A stretch of 64,000 nt of DNA, taken from the NCBI RefSeq assembly GCF_042679565.1, contig NZ_JBHTMY010000003.1, positions 434,001 through 498,000 of the forward strand, given 5' to 3'. Made by a program: the position numbers and the translations under genes. The stretch's first letter is position 1; every line of letters begins with the position of its first letter. Under the pieces are notes generated by a model that saw only the letters and a program-made list of their open reading frames with translations, was not told the DNA's origin and did no database searches. Below are positions 23,915 through 32,722 of this stretch, one piece after another. This DNA is from Namhaeicola litoreus (GTDB lineage Bacteria; Bacteroidota; Bacteroidia; Flavobacteriales; Flavobacteriaceae).

Positions 23915-23944
23915 TTGTTTAACAGGTTAAAAAAATTAGCTTTG
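23915..23944 (+). promoter_or_regulatory. Promoter of the multiheme cytochrome gene
   Basis: TTG at 23915 and TAGCTTTG at 23937-23944 match the Bacteroidota -33/-7 pattern with about 19 bases between them. Transcription would start near 23951, about ten bases before the ATG. Confidence 0.6.
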
Positions 23945-23961
23945 TTAAGAATTTCTTTCTT

Positions 23962-25845
23962 ATGAAAAGAACTGTAAAATCCTATTTTTCACTGCTTTTT
24001 GCCGTATTTATATTTTTGGTAGGGTTAGTTTTCATTTATTTTATTACACAAAATTCGGTGATTGTTGATCCTGACAATTCAGAATACTCTCAATTAGAAG
24101 TAAAGGAAAGTTGTCTGAATTGTCATAATGTAATGACGGGGTTTTCACCATTTCATGATCCTAAAAAAATAGGTTGTGCGAGTTGTCATTTAGGGAACAT
24201 CGAAAGCGCGGACAAAGATATTGCTCATCAAAATATGGTTTTGATACCCGGAAATTTAAGTGATGTAGAAAACACTTGTGGAAAATGTCATGTAAAGGAA
24301 ATGGAAAAAGTAAATCAATCTTTGATGACAACCAATAGTGGTATCGTTGCGGTAGATAAATTTATTTTTGGTGAAGCAGATAGTCCCGATTTAACTTACC
24401 ATATTAAAGAACTTCAGTTTTCTGCAGCTGATAAACATTTGAGAGACTTGTGCGCCAATTGCCATTTGGGTGCTCCAAAATCTGAATTTGGTAAAATTGA
24501 TCAATTGAGTAGAGGAGGAGGCTGCGTTGCATGTCATTTAAATTATAGTCAAGAAGCAGAAAAAGCCTTAGACAACTATTTAAGTAATAGTGAAAATTTA
24601 CCGAAAATTCACCCTTCTATCGATGTAAAAATGTCTAACAACCACTGCTATGGTTGCCATAGTCGCTCAAGCAGAATTTCAACAAATTATGAAGGCTGGC
24701 ATGAGACTTTATTGGAGAATATACCACAAATAGAAAATCAAAATTTCAAGAGAAATCAAGATGGGCGAATATATTCATTTCAAGGAGAGGATGTGCATCA
24801 CAAGGGAGGTATGCTTTGTATAGACTGTCATACCTCACATGAGGTAATGGGAGATGGGAAAACCTATTTACACGAAGAAAATGCAGTAAAAATAGAATGT
24901 GCCGATTGTCATTTTAAAGATGAACCACAAACTGTCACTTATGCAGAGTTAGACACGGAGTCTTATTTTGTTTGGATGCACAGAGAATACCAGCACAAGG
25001 ATAAAAAAATGCTTAAGAAAAGAAAAGGAGGCGAGCCTTTGATCAATACATTTTTAGATGATGAGAAAAAGGCTTTTTTGATAGGAAAAGAAAATGGAAA
25101 ACTATTTCCAATAAACAAACAACCTTCCATATGTGCCAATGACCTATCGCATCAAAATATGAGTTGCAGTACTTGCCATGCACAGTGGGCACCGAAGTGT
25201 ATAGGCTGTCATAATTCCTTTGATCCAAATGATCCTCAAGGATATGATTTATTGGATAAAAAATTTGTCAAAGGACAATGGATTGAGCATGTTTTTGAGT
25301 TTGAAACCGACATGCCCGCCTTGGGTGTGAGAACAACGATAGATGAAAGAAAAATTGAACCGGCTATTCCTGGTATGATTATGACGATTGATCATCAAAG
25401 TTTTGATGACGAAAAGATAAATTCTTTTCACCGACTTTATGCACCAAACTCGCCCCATACAACCAGCGCAAAATCTAGATCGTGTATTTCTTGTCATGCC
25501 AATCCGGTTGCCTTGGGCTATGGTAAAGGAAAATTAACTTATAATGTAACAAATGGCAAAGGAAATTGGCACTTTGATCCTGCGTATGCATTGAATGAAA
25601 ATGATGGTCTACCCGAAGATGCCTGGATTCCATTTTTGAAAAATCCGTCAGCAAAAACATTTTCTACAAGAACAGATTTTAAGCCATTCTCTGTTGATGA
25701 ACAAAAAAGTTTGTTAACTGTTGGAGCTTGTTTGCAATGTCACCAACCGGAAACAGAGCAAATAAAGGGTCTACTTAAAAATGGTCTTAAAAATTCTTTG
25801 AAAAATTTAGATGAAAGATGTATTTTACCCTTTAAATCGAAATGA
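23962..25845 (+). CDS. Dodecaheme c-type cytochrome, membrane-anchored
   Basis: A 627-residue protein with one N-terminal membrane helix (about 8-29) and twelve CXXCH heme-binding motifs: CLNCH, CASCH, CGKCH, CANCH, CVACH, CYGCH, CIDCH, CADCH, CSTCH, CIGCH, CISCH and CLQCH. Hemes 7-10 sit in a region resembling nitrite-reductase/octaheme-type multihemes (HEVMGDGKTYLH), but no known family is recognised end to end. It is probably a periplasmic electron carrier or oxidoreductase. Divergent from the reductase operon with shared operator repeats, so electron transfer to or from that complex, or sulfur-compound oxidation, is inferred. The next gene starts within its stop codon. Confidence 0.88.
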   Translation: MKRTVKSYFSLLFAVFIFLVGLVFIYFITQNSVIVDPDNSEYSQLEVKESCLNCHNVMTGFSPFHDPKKIGCASCHLGNIESADKDIAHQNMVLIPGNLSDVENTCGKCHVKEMEKVNQSLMTTNSGIVAVDKFIFGEADSPDLTYHIKELQFSAADKHLRDLCANCHLGAPKSEFGKIDQLSRGGGCVACHLNYSQEAEKALDNYLSNSENLPKIHPSIDVKMSNNHCYGCHSRSSRISTNYEGWHETLLENIPQIENQNFKRNQDGRIYSFQGEDVHHKGGMLCIDCHTSHEVMGDGKTYLHEENAVKIECADCHFKDEPQTVTYAELDTESYFVWMHREYQHKDKKMLKKRKGGEPLINTFLDDEKKAFLIGKENGKLFPINKQPSICANDLSHQNMSCSTCHAQWAPKCIGCHNSFDPNDPQGYDLLDKKFVKGQWIEHVFEFETDMPALGVRTTIDERKIEPAIPGMIMTIDHQSFDDEKINSFHRLYAPNSPHTTSAKSRSCISCHANPVALGYGKGKLTYNVTNGKGNWHFDPAYALNENDGLPEDAWIPFLKNPSAKTFSTRTDFKPFSVDEQKSLLTVGACLQCHQPETEQIKGLLKNGLKNSLKNLDERCILPFKSK

Positions 25846-26516
25846 TGAAAAATATTCTCCCGGCAAAACTCTTTATAACAGTATTCTTTTTGGTTTCAAT
25901 CTTAGATATTATAGGGGTAATTTTGAATAATGCCCTAATGCAAGCCATATTTAAACCTATGATCATTTTAAGTTTGATGGCAGCCTATTTTTTTGGCACA
26001 GAAAAGCCGAACAATTGGTATTTGTTAGCCTTGTCTTTTTCCTTTTTAGGGGATGTTTTTTTATTGGATAAAAATGATATGTTTTTACAAGGAATCGCTG
26101 CATTTTTAGTCACGCAAATACTGTTTGTATATATTTTGTCAAAAGAGTTGACGAAAACTAATTCAAAACAAAAGCTAATTGCTGTATTGCCTTTTGTGCT
26201 GTACTATTTTGCCTTGATAACAATATTAAAACAAAATTTAGGTGAATTTCTAATTCCGGTTATGATTTACGGCTCTGTAATCTCCCTTTTTGGCATAACC
26301 GCATTTCTAACCTATTTGCAAAAAAGAAGTAAGTTGAGTTTGGTTTTATTTATAGGTGCTTTGCTATTTATCCTATCAGATAGTTTAATAGCATTTCAAA
26401 ATTTTCATCAACCTAATGAGTTTTTTCCAAGTTTGATTATGATAACTTACGTCATCGCACAATACTATATTTATTTATATTTGAAAGACAAAGTCGAGGA
26501 GTTGGTACTTATTTAA
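25842..26516 (+). CDS. YhhN/TMEM86 family (lysoplasmalogenase-like) membrane protein
   Basis: A 224-residue protein with about seven membrane helices and the YhhN family pattern: an acidic pair in LALSFSFLGDVFLLDKNDMF and a second Asp in LFILSDSLIAFQNF. Human TMEM86B hydrolyses lysoplasmalogen; the bacterial role is little studied. Translationally coupled to the cytochrome gene by ATGA, which is odd given unlike functions. Its 3' end overlaps the convergent ybaB gene by eight bases. Confidence 0.85.
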   Translation: MMKNILPAKLFITVFFLVSILDIIGVILNNALMQAIFKPMIILSLMAAYFFGTEKPNNWYLLALSFSFLGDVFLLDKNDMFLQGIAAFLVTQILFVYILSKELTKTNSKQKLIAVLPFVLYYFALITILKQNLGEFLIPVMIYGSVISLFGITAFLTYLQKRSKLSLVLFIGALLFILSDSLIAFQNFHQPNEFFPSLIMITYVIAQYYIYLYLKDKVEELVLI

Positions 26517-26832
26517 ACATGTCTAAACCAGGAATATTTGGCATCCCGTCTTTTGCTGCCTTAGCCATTTCAAATTCGTTGATGCTGTTCGCTTTTTCTA
26601 ATGCTTTATTGAACGCCAAAATTAAATAATCTTCCAATACCTCAGTATCCTCTAAAACTTCATCAGAAATTTCGATCGATTTTACTGTTCTATTGGCTGT
26701 CATTGTCATTTTTACGGCGCCATTACCACTTTCGCTATTTACCAATACGGTGTCTAATCTTTTTTTTGTTTCTTCAATTTTCGCCTGTGCCTCTTTTAAT
26801 TTGGCCATCATTCCTTGCATATCTCCAAACAT
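26509..26832 (-). CDS. YbaB/EbfC family nucleoid-associated protein
   Basis: A 107-residue DNA-binding dimer protein with the MFGDMQGMMAKLKEAQAKIEE N-terminal coiled coil and the VKMTMTANRTVKSIEISDE strand pair. Full length. It binds nucleoid DNA; not linked to its neighbours. It overlaps the preceding membrane-protein gene tail to tail. Confidence 0.95.
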   Translation of the reverse strand: MFGDMQGMMAKLKEAQAKIEETKKRLDTVLVNSESGNGAVKMTMTANRTVKSIEISDEVLEDTEVLEDYLILAFNKALEKANSINEFEMAKAAKDGMPNIPGLDMFK

Positions 26833-26894
26833 ATCTCAACTATTTTTAACTTTGGACAAATTTAAATAAAATCCAACGATCAAAATTAAACCAA

Positions 26895-29048
26895 ATGAAA
26901 AAGAATATAGTCGCCACTTTATTAATTCCTCTTATTTTTGCCACATCTTGTAAAAAGGAATTAATGGAAGAAAAAAAAATGGTTCTGGCCCCAATAGCTG
27001 AGAAAATTGAAAAGAAGTTGGAAATTCATGGTGATACGCGTATAGATCCCTATTATTGGTTAAATGATAGAGATAATCCAAAAGTTATAGATTATCTGAA
27101 AGCCGAAAATGAATATTACGATCAGATAACGGTCCATACCAAGCAATTTCAAGAAGAATTATTTCAAGAAATGAAGGGAAGGATCAAGGAAGATGATGAG
27201 TCAGTTCCTTACAAGGATAACGGATATTTTTATATTACGAAATACAATATTGGAGAACAATACCCTATTCATACTCGAAGGAAAGAAAGACTCGAAGCGC
27301 CGGATGAAATTATATTTAATGTAAATGAAATGGCAATGGGCCATGATTATTATGCATTGGTAGGTTTAAATGTAAGTGATGATAATAAGATGGTCGCTTT
27401 TGGTGTGGACACAATTAGCAGAAGGCAGTATAACCTTCATTTTAAGAATTTGGTCTCAGGTGAGATTTTGAGCGAAAATATACCAAATACAACGGGTGGC
27501 TCTGCTTGGGCAAACGACAATAAAACTGTTTTTTATACGAAGAAAGATCCTGTAACGCTAAGAAGTAATCAAATTTTTAGGCACGTTTTAGGAACTGATG
27601 TTTCTGAAGATGTGTTAGTTTTTGAAGAAAAAGATGAAACTTTCGGTACATCAGTTTATAAATCAAAATCAAAAGAATATATCATTATTGCATGTTATAA
27701 TACTTTGTCTACCGAGTATCGTGTAGTTTCTGCACATAAACCAAATGAGGAGTTTAAGATTATTCAGCCTAGAGAAAGAGAATTGGAATATACCTTATAT
27801 CATTATGGAGATTACTTCTATATCTTGACGAATAAGGACAAGGCTAAAAATTTCAAATTGATGAAAACTCCTGTAGGTCAAACAACTAAAGAGAATTGGG
27901 TTGATGTAATTCCGCACAGAAAAGAAACTTTACTAGAAGATGTTTCCATTTTTAAAGATTTTCTGGTCTTAGAAGAAAGAACAAACGGTTTGTCTCAAAT
28001 AAGAATTAAGAAATGGGATGAAAGCGAAGACTATTATTTGCCGATTCAGGAAGAAACTTACTCTGTGAATGTATGGTCAAATCCTGAATTCGATACAGAT
28101 ATCATTCGGTTCAGCTATAATTCACTCACAACTCCAAATTCTGTTATCGATTTTAATATGAAAACGAAGGAAAAGGAAATAAAAAAGGAGCAAGAAGTTC
28201 TTGGAGGGAGATTTGACAAAAACAATTACAAAAGTGAACGGATTTGGGCCAAAGCGAGAGACGGTAAATTGATTCCAATTTCATTGGTTTATCATAAAAA
28301 AACAAAACTTAGTGCAGAAACTCCTTTATTGCTCTATGGTTATGGTTCTTACGGACATACCATAGAAGACAGATTCAGCACAACGAGGTTGTCTTTATTA
28401 GACAGAGGATTTGTATATGCCACCGCTCATATCCGAGGTAGTGAATACCTTGGTAGAGAATGGTATGAAGACGGTAAAATGTTTAATAAGAAAAATACAT
28501 TTAACGATTTCATTGATTGTGCCAAGCATTTGATAGTTAAGAATTATACTTCACCAGAACATTTATACGCAGAAGGAGGTTCTGCTGGGGGATTATTGAT
28601 GGGAGCAATAATGAATCAAAGTCCGGAGTTATTCAATGGAATTATTGCCGCTGTACCCTTTGTTGATGTAGTTACTACGATGCTAGATGATAGTATCCCA
28701 CTTACGACAGGAGAATATGACGAATGGGGGAATCCAAATAATAAAGATTCCTATGAATACATGCTTTCTTACTCACCTTATGATAATATTGAAGCCAAGG
28801 ATTATCCAAATTTATTTGTTACTACAGGATTGCATGATTCTCAGGTACAATATTTTGAACCTGCAAAATGGGTGGCAAAATTGCGAGATATGAAAACAGA
28901 TGACAATTTATTATTGATGTATACAGATATGGAGGCAGGACATGGGGGTGCTTCAGGTAGATTTGATGCTTTAAAGGATGTAGCAAAAGACTACGCTTTT
29001 ATGCTTGATTTAGAGGGTATTACAAATAATTATCCGCTAAAAGATTAA
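26895..29048 (+). CDS. S9 family prolyl oligopeptidase / oligopeptidase B, lipoprotein
   Basis: Serine peptidase cleaving short peptides, probably after basic residues (oligopeptidase B type). Lipoprotein signal FATSCKK (Cys about residue 19). N-terminal beta-propeller (about 60-430), then an alpha/beta-hydrolase with nucleophile S563 in GGSAGG, the Asp expected near 645-650 (GLHDSQV) and the His near HGG (about 682). Its 717 residues are typical. A -7 element TAACTTTG is at 26847-26854. Confidence 0.93.
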   Translation: MKKNIVATLLIPLIFATSCKKELMEEKKMVLAPIAEKIEKKLEIHGDTRIDPYYWLNDRDNPKVIDYLKAENEYYDQITVHTKQFQEELFQEMKGRIKEDDESVPYKDNGYFYITKYNIGEQYPIHTRRKERLEAPDEIIFNVNEMAMGHDYYALVGLNVSDDNKMVAFGVDTISRRQYNLHFKNLVSGEILSENIPNTTGGSAWANDNKTVFYTKKDPVTLRSNQIFRHVLGTDVSEDVLVFEEKDETFGTSVYKSKSKEYIIIACYNTLSTEYRVVSAHKPNEEFKIIQPRERELEYTLYHYGDYFYILTNKDKAKNFKLMKTPVGQTTKENWVDVIPHRKETLLEDVSIFKDFLVLEERTNGLSQIRIKKWDESEDYYLPIQEETYSVNVWSNPEFDTDIIRFSYNSLTTPNSVIDFNMKTKEKEIKKEQEVLGGRFDKNNYKSERIWAKARDGKLIPISLVYHKKTKLSAETPLLLYGYGSYGHTIEDRFSTTRLSLLDRGFVYATAHIRGSEYLGREWYEDGKMFNKKNTFNDFIDCAKHLIVKNYTSPEHLYAEGGSAGGLLMGAIMNQSPELFNGIIAAVPFVDVVTTMLDDSIPLTTGEYDEWGNPNNKDSYEYMLSYSPYDNIEAKDYPNLFVTTGLHDSQVQYFEPAKWVAKLRDMKTDDNLLLMYTDMEAGHGGASGRFDALKDVAKDYAFMLDLEGITNNYPLKD

Positions 29049-29110
29049 CTTTTGTTAATAATAATTGTGTAAAAAATGTTACTTTAATAAGTGAAATAGG
29101 TAAAAATAAT

Positions 29111-29118
29111 TAACTTTG
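29111..29118 (+). promoter_or_regulatory. -7 element upstream of the cysteate-synthase-like gene
   Basis: TAACTTTG fits TAnnTTTG and lies 32 bases before the ATG. A single GTTAC half site is at 29078-29082, followed after four bases by ATAAG rather than GTWAC, so this is at best a weak form of the sulfur-gene operator. Confidence 0.5.
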
Positions 29119-29149
29119 CCACGGAATTTTATAAAAGAGTTCTAGGTTT

Positions 29150-30184
29150 ATGGAAAAGCATCAAAGGATAGTTAACAATGTTCTAGAGTTAATTGGAGAT
29201 ACACCGCTTATCAGATTAAACAAAATCACCCAACATTTATCAGGTCAATTTTTGGTAAAATATGAAGGCTATAATCCTGGTCATTCAATGAAGGATAGGA
29301 TTGCGTTACATATTGTGGAAGAGGCAGAAAGACGCGGTGTTTTGAAAAAGGGAAGTACGGTGATCGAAACTACATCGGGAAACACAGGTTTTAGTGTAGC
29401 GATGGTTTGTTTGATTAAGGGTTACAATTGCATTCTTGCAGTTAATTCTAAAGCTTCAGAGGGAAAAATTGGTATGTTAAAAGCAATGGGTGCAAAGGTT
29501 TATGTTTGTCCTGCTCATGTTAGTGCAGATGATCCTAGGTCTTATTATGAAGTTGCTAAACGTTTACATGCAGAAACAGCTGATTCTGTTTATATCAATC
29601 AATATTTTAATAGCTTAAATTCAGAATCACATTATTTATCTACTGGGCCTGAAATTTGGGAACAGACTGAAGGAAAAGTTACACATGTGGTAGTCGCAAG
29701 TGGTACAGGAGGGACAATTTCTGGTGTTGGAAAATATTTGAAAGAAAAGAATCCAAATATCAAAGTTCTTGGAGTAGATGCCTATGGGTCATTATTGAAA
29801 AAATTTCATGAAACAAAGGAATTGGACACCAATGAGCTTTATCCTTATCGCATCGAAGGATTAGGTAAAAATCTGATTCCTAGTGCAACAAATTTTGAAG
29901 TAATCGATGTTTTTGAAAAAGTAAAAGACGAAGATGCAGCCCATAGAGCGAGAGAATTGGCAGTTTCGGAGGGATTATTTACAGGCTATACAAGTGGGGC
30001 AGTTTTACAAGCTACCATGCAATATGCAGATAAGGGCTATTTTGATAAAGATAGTATGGTCGTTTTGGTTTTGCCCGATCATGGATCTCGTTATATGGAG
30101 AAAATTTACAGTGATGAGTGGATGCAAGAACAAGGATTTTTTGATTCGCAAAAAGTTTCTTCAGGAGAAGTTGAATACGTTTAA
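29150..30184 (+). CDS. PLP fold-type II cysteine-synthase family enzyme, probable cysteate synthase
   Basis: A 344-residue enzyme with PLP lysine K48 (NPGHSMKDR), the substrate loop ETTSGNTG (73-80) and the phosphate-binding glycine loop GTGGTISG (about 183-190). Family members make cysteine or cystathionine. The gene stands next to a serine-palmitoyltransferase-like gene on the same strand. In Bacteroidota, capnine synthesis uses a PLP enzyme of this family (cysteate synthase, from O-phosphoserine and sulfite) and an acyltransferase of the neighbouring type. That specific role is inferred from pairing; cystathionine beta-synthase or cysteine synthase remain possible. Each gene has its own promoter and a terminator lies between them. 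Confidence 0.85.
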   Translation: MEKHQRIVNNVLELIGDTPLIRLNKITQHLSGQFLVKYEGYNPGHSMKDRIALHIVEEAERRGVLKKGSTVIETTSGNTGFSVAMVCLIKGYNCILAVNSKASEGKIGMLKAMGAKVYVCPAHVSADDPRSYYEVAKRLHAETADSVYINQYFNSLNSESHYLSTGPEIWEQTEGKVTHVVVASGTGGTISGVGKYLKEKNPNIKVLGVDAYGSLLKKFHETKELDTNELYPYRIEGLGKNLIPSATNFEVIDVFEKVKDEDAAHRARELAVSEGLFTGYTSGAVLQATMQYADKGYFDKDSMVVLVLPDHGSRYMEKIYSDEWMQEQGFFDSQKVSSGEVEYV

Positions 30185-30207
30185 CAAACATAAAATAATA
30201 CATCATT

Positions 30208-30238
30208 AGGCTGATTGTTATAACAATCGGCCTTTTTA
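30208..30238 (+). terminator. Intrinsic terminator
   Basis: AGGCTGATTGTTA pairs with TAACAATCGGCCT through 13 positions (one T-G wobble) and is followed by a T run. It ends the cysteate-synthase-like transcript. Confidence 0.9.
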
Positions 30239-30322
30239 TTTTAAAACTAAAAAAACCTAACTAATTTAGTGTACAAGAAGAATTTGAGTAATTTTGCAAA
30301 AGTTTTAATTAATTTGAACTAG

Positions 30323-31567
30323 ATGAAAGATCTATTTGAAAGAATAAATAATGATAAGGGTCCTTTAGGGAAATGGGCGAAACAAGCAGAAGGTTATTAT
30401 GTTTTTCCAAAGTTGGAGGGACCTATTGCCAACAGGATGAATTTTAACGGTAAAGAGGTAGTCACCTGGAGTATAAATGATTATCTAGGATTAGCCAATC
30501 ATCCTGAAGTAAGAAAAGCTGATGCCGAAGCCGCTCAGGAACACGGTATGGCTTACCCTATGGGAGCAAGAATGATGAGTGGTCATACTGTTTTTCACGA
30601 ACAGCTAGAAAAAGAATGTGCAGAATTTGTTAATAAGGAAGCTGCTTATTTAGTGAATTTTGGATATCAAGGAATGGTGTCGGCTATCGATGCGCTGGTT
30701 ACAAAAAATGATGTTATTGTATATGACGTAGATTCGCATGCTTGTATCATTGATGGTGTGCGTTTACATCAAGGTAAAAGATTTACTTACCGTCATAACG
30801 ATATGGAGAGTTTTGAAAAAAACTTGATAAGAGCAACTAAAATGGCAACAGAGTTAAATGGTGGTATTTTAGTAATTAGTGAAGGTGTGTTTGGAATGCG
30901 TGGTGAGCAAGGAAAACTAAAAGAAATTGTTGAGCTTAAGAAAAAGTACAACTTTAGACTTTTGGTAGATGATGCGCATGGTTTTGGAACACTTGGAAAA
31001 ACTGGTGCCGGAGCAGGAGAGGAGCAAGGCGTACAAGATGAAATTGATGTGTATTTTGCAACCTTCGCTAAATCTATGGCCGGATTCGGCGCTTTTTTTG
31101 CGGCAGATAAAGATATAATTCAGTATCTACAATACAACATGCGTTCTCAAATGTTTGCCAAATCACTTCCAATGGCAATGGTTAAAGGGGCATTAAAGCG
31201 ATTGGATATGATAAGAACCATGCCGGAGTTACGCGAAAAACTTTGGGAAAATGTGCGAGCCTTACAGGAAGGTCTTGTAGAAAAAGGGTTCAATATTGGA
31301 AATACAAACACTTGTGTAACCCCAGTATTTTTAGAAGGAGAAATACCTGAGGCAATGGCATTGGTTCAAGATTTACGAGAGAATTATAAAATATTCTGTA
31401 GTATTGTTGTTTATCCTGTAATTCCTAAGGGAATGATTTTGTTAAGATTAATCCCGACAGCGGCACATACATTAGACAATGTGAGGGAAACCATCGAAGC
31501 TTTTTCATCAATTAGAGAAAAGTTAGAAACAGGAGTTTATAAACAAATTGCTGCAGCATTAACCTAA
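30323..31567 (+). CDS. Alpha-oxoamine synthase: cysteate or serine fatty-acyltransferase (Spt/CapB-like)
   Basis: PLP enzyme of the AONS/KBL/SPT family, 414 residues. PLP lysine K250 (ATFAKSMAGFG), stacking His139 (DSHACIIDG) and DDAHGFG at 216-222 are all present. It condenses an amino acid with an acyl-CoA or acyl-ACP. The N-terminal extension and length fit the Bacteroidota enzymes that make sphingolipid or sulfonolipid bases rather than the shorter BioF. With the cysteate-synthase-like gene just upstream, the substrate is probably cysteate, giving dehydrocapnine; serine (sphinganine route) is the main alternative. TAATTTTG at 30289-30296 is a likely -7 element. Confidence 0.87.
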   Translation: MKDLFERINNDKGPLGKWAKQAEGYYVFPKLEGPIANRMNFNGKEVVTWSINDYLGLANHPEVRKADAEAAQEHGMAYPMGARMMSGHTVFHEQLEKECAEFVNKEAAYLVNFGYQGMVSAIDALVTKNDVIVYDVDSHACIIDGVRLHQGKRFTYRHNDMESFEKNLIRATKMATELNGGILVISEGVFGMRGEQGKLKEIVELKKKYNFRLLVDDAHGFGTLGKTGAGAGEEQGVQDEIDVYFATFAKSMAGFGAFFAADKDIIQYLQYNMRSQMFAKSLPMAMVKGALKRLDMIRTMPELREKLWENVRALQEGLVEKGFNIGNTNTCVTPVFLEGEIPEAMALVQDLRENYKIFCSIVVYPVIPKGMILLRLIPTAAHTLDNVRETIEAFSSIREKLETGVYKQIAAALT

Positions 31568-31595
31568 AAAAAACCGTCTTCAGACGGTTTTTTTA
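31566..31595. terminator. Bidirectional terminator
   Basis: AAACCGTCT and AGACGGTTT pair over a 2-base loop, flanked by long A and T runs. It separates the convergent acyltransferase gene and tsaD. Confidence 0.92.
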
Positions 31596-32627
31596 TTCCT
31601 TTTCTACGGATAACCTAGCTTTAGCTTTTATTTTTTGATCTGAAAAATTCTGATCTAAATATTTAAAGTAACCAACAATACCTATCATTGCAGCATTGTC
31701 TGTCGTGTATTCAAATTTAGGGATATAGGTTGTCCATCCTAAATCTTTTTCCGCATTTTTAAGTGCTTGGCGAATACCTGAATTAGCAGAAACACCACCG
31801 GCGATTGCAATGTGCTCGATGCCGGTAACTTTCGAAGCGTGTTTAAGTTTTGCCATTAGGATATCAATAATTGTTTTCTGTAAAGAAGCACAGATATCCT
31901 CTTTGTTCTCTTCTATGAAATTTTGGTTTTCTTTTTGATTTTTCTGTAAAAAATACAAAACTGAAGTTTTTAGACCGCTAAAACTAAAATCCAGTTCATT
32001 TTGAGTTTTTGGTTGAGGAAAACTAAAACGATCAGGATTTCCTGCAGCCGCTAACTTGTCTATAAACGGTCCTCCGGGATAGGGTAACCCCATAATTTTA
32101 GCAGCTTTATCAAATGTTTCGCCAACTGCATCATCTATGGTTTCGCCTAAGATTTCAAAATCGAAATGACCTTTTACATTTAAAATTTGCGTATGACCTC
32201 CACTAATGGTTAAACAAATAAAAGGGAAAGGAGGTTTCTTCTGCTCTTCATCATCAATAAAATGGGCCAATACATGTGCTTGCATATGATTTACACCAAT
32301 AAGAGGTATTTTCAGCCCTAACGATAAAGATTTTGCAAAAGATGTACCCACTAACAACGACCCCAATAAGCCAGGACCTTTTGTAAATGCAATGCCATCT
32401 AGGTTACTTTTATCTATTCCAGACCTTTTTAATGCAGTTTCAATAACCGGTACAATATTCTGTTGATGTGCCCTTGAGGCCAACTCAGGAACTACTCCGC
32501 CATATTCGGCATGTACTTTTTGATTTGCTATAACATTTGCCAATACTCTATCGTTCTGCAAAACCGCAGCAGAAGTGTCATCGCAAGAAGATTCTATGGC
32601 TAGAATATTTATAGTATTTTTATCCAT
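31593..32627 (-). CDS. tsaD: tRNA N6-adenosine threonylcarbamoyltransferase TsaD
   Basis: Transfers threonylcarbamoyl to A37 of ANN-decoding tRNAs. Full length at 344 residues, with ESSCDDTSAAV at the N-terminus, the metal-binding H114 and H118 in NHMQAHVLAHF, and the ASKA-fold motifs SGGHTQIL and IAGGVSANSGIR. Divergent from the TamB-like gene with a gap of less than 100 bases, an arrangement I recall as common in flavobacteria. Confidence 0.97.
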   Translation of the reverse strand: MDKNTINILAIESSCDDTSAAVLQNDRVLANVIANQKVHAEYGGVVPELASRAHQQNIVPVIETALKRSGIDKSNLDGIAFTKGPGLLGSLLVGTSFAKSLSLGLKIPLIGVNHMQAHVLAHFIDDEEQKKPPFPFICLTISGGHTQILNVKGHFDFEILGETIDDAVGETFDKAAKIMGLPYPGGPFIDKLAAAGNPDRFSFPQPKTQNELDFSFSGLKTSVLYFLQKNQKENQNFIEENKEDICASLQKTIIDILMAKLKHASKVTGIEHIAIAGGVSANSGIRQALKNAEKDLGWTTYIPKFEYTTDNAAMIGIVGYFKYLDQNFSDQKIKAKARLSVEKE

Positions 32628-32722
32628 ATCAATAAAATGTACTTACAATTATTGTACTTTTAACATGCAAAAATAGGAATTTAATTATCGTACGGTTCAA
32701 AAAAATATTCATAAGATTTATA

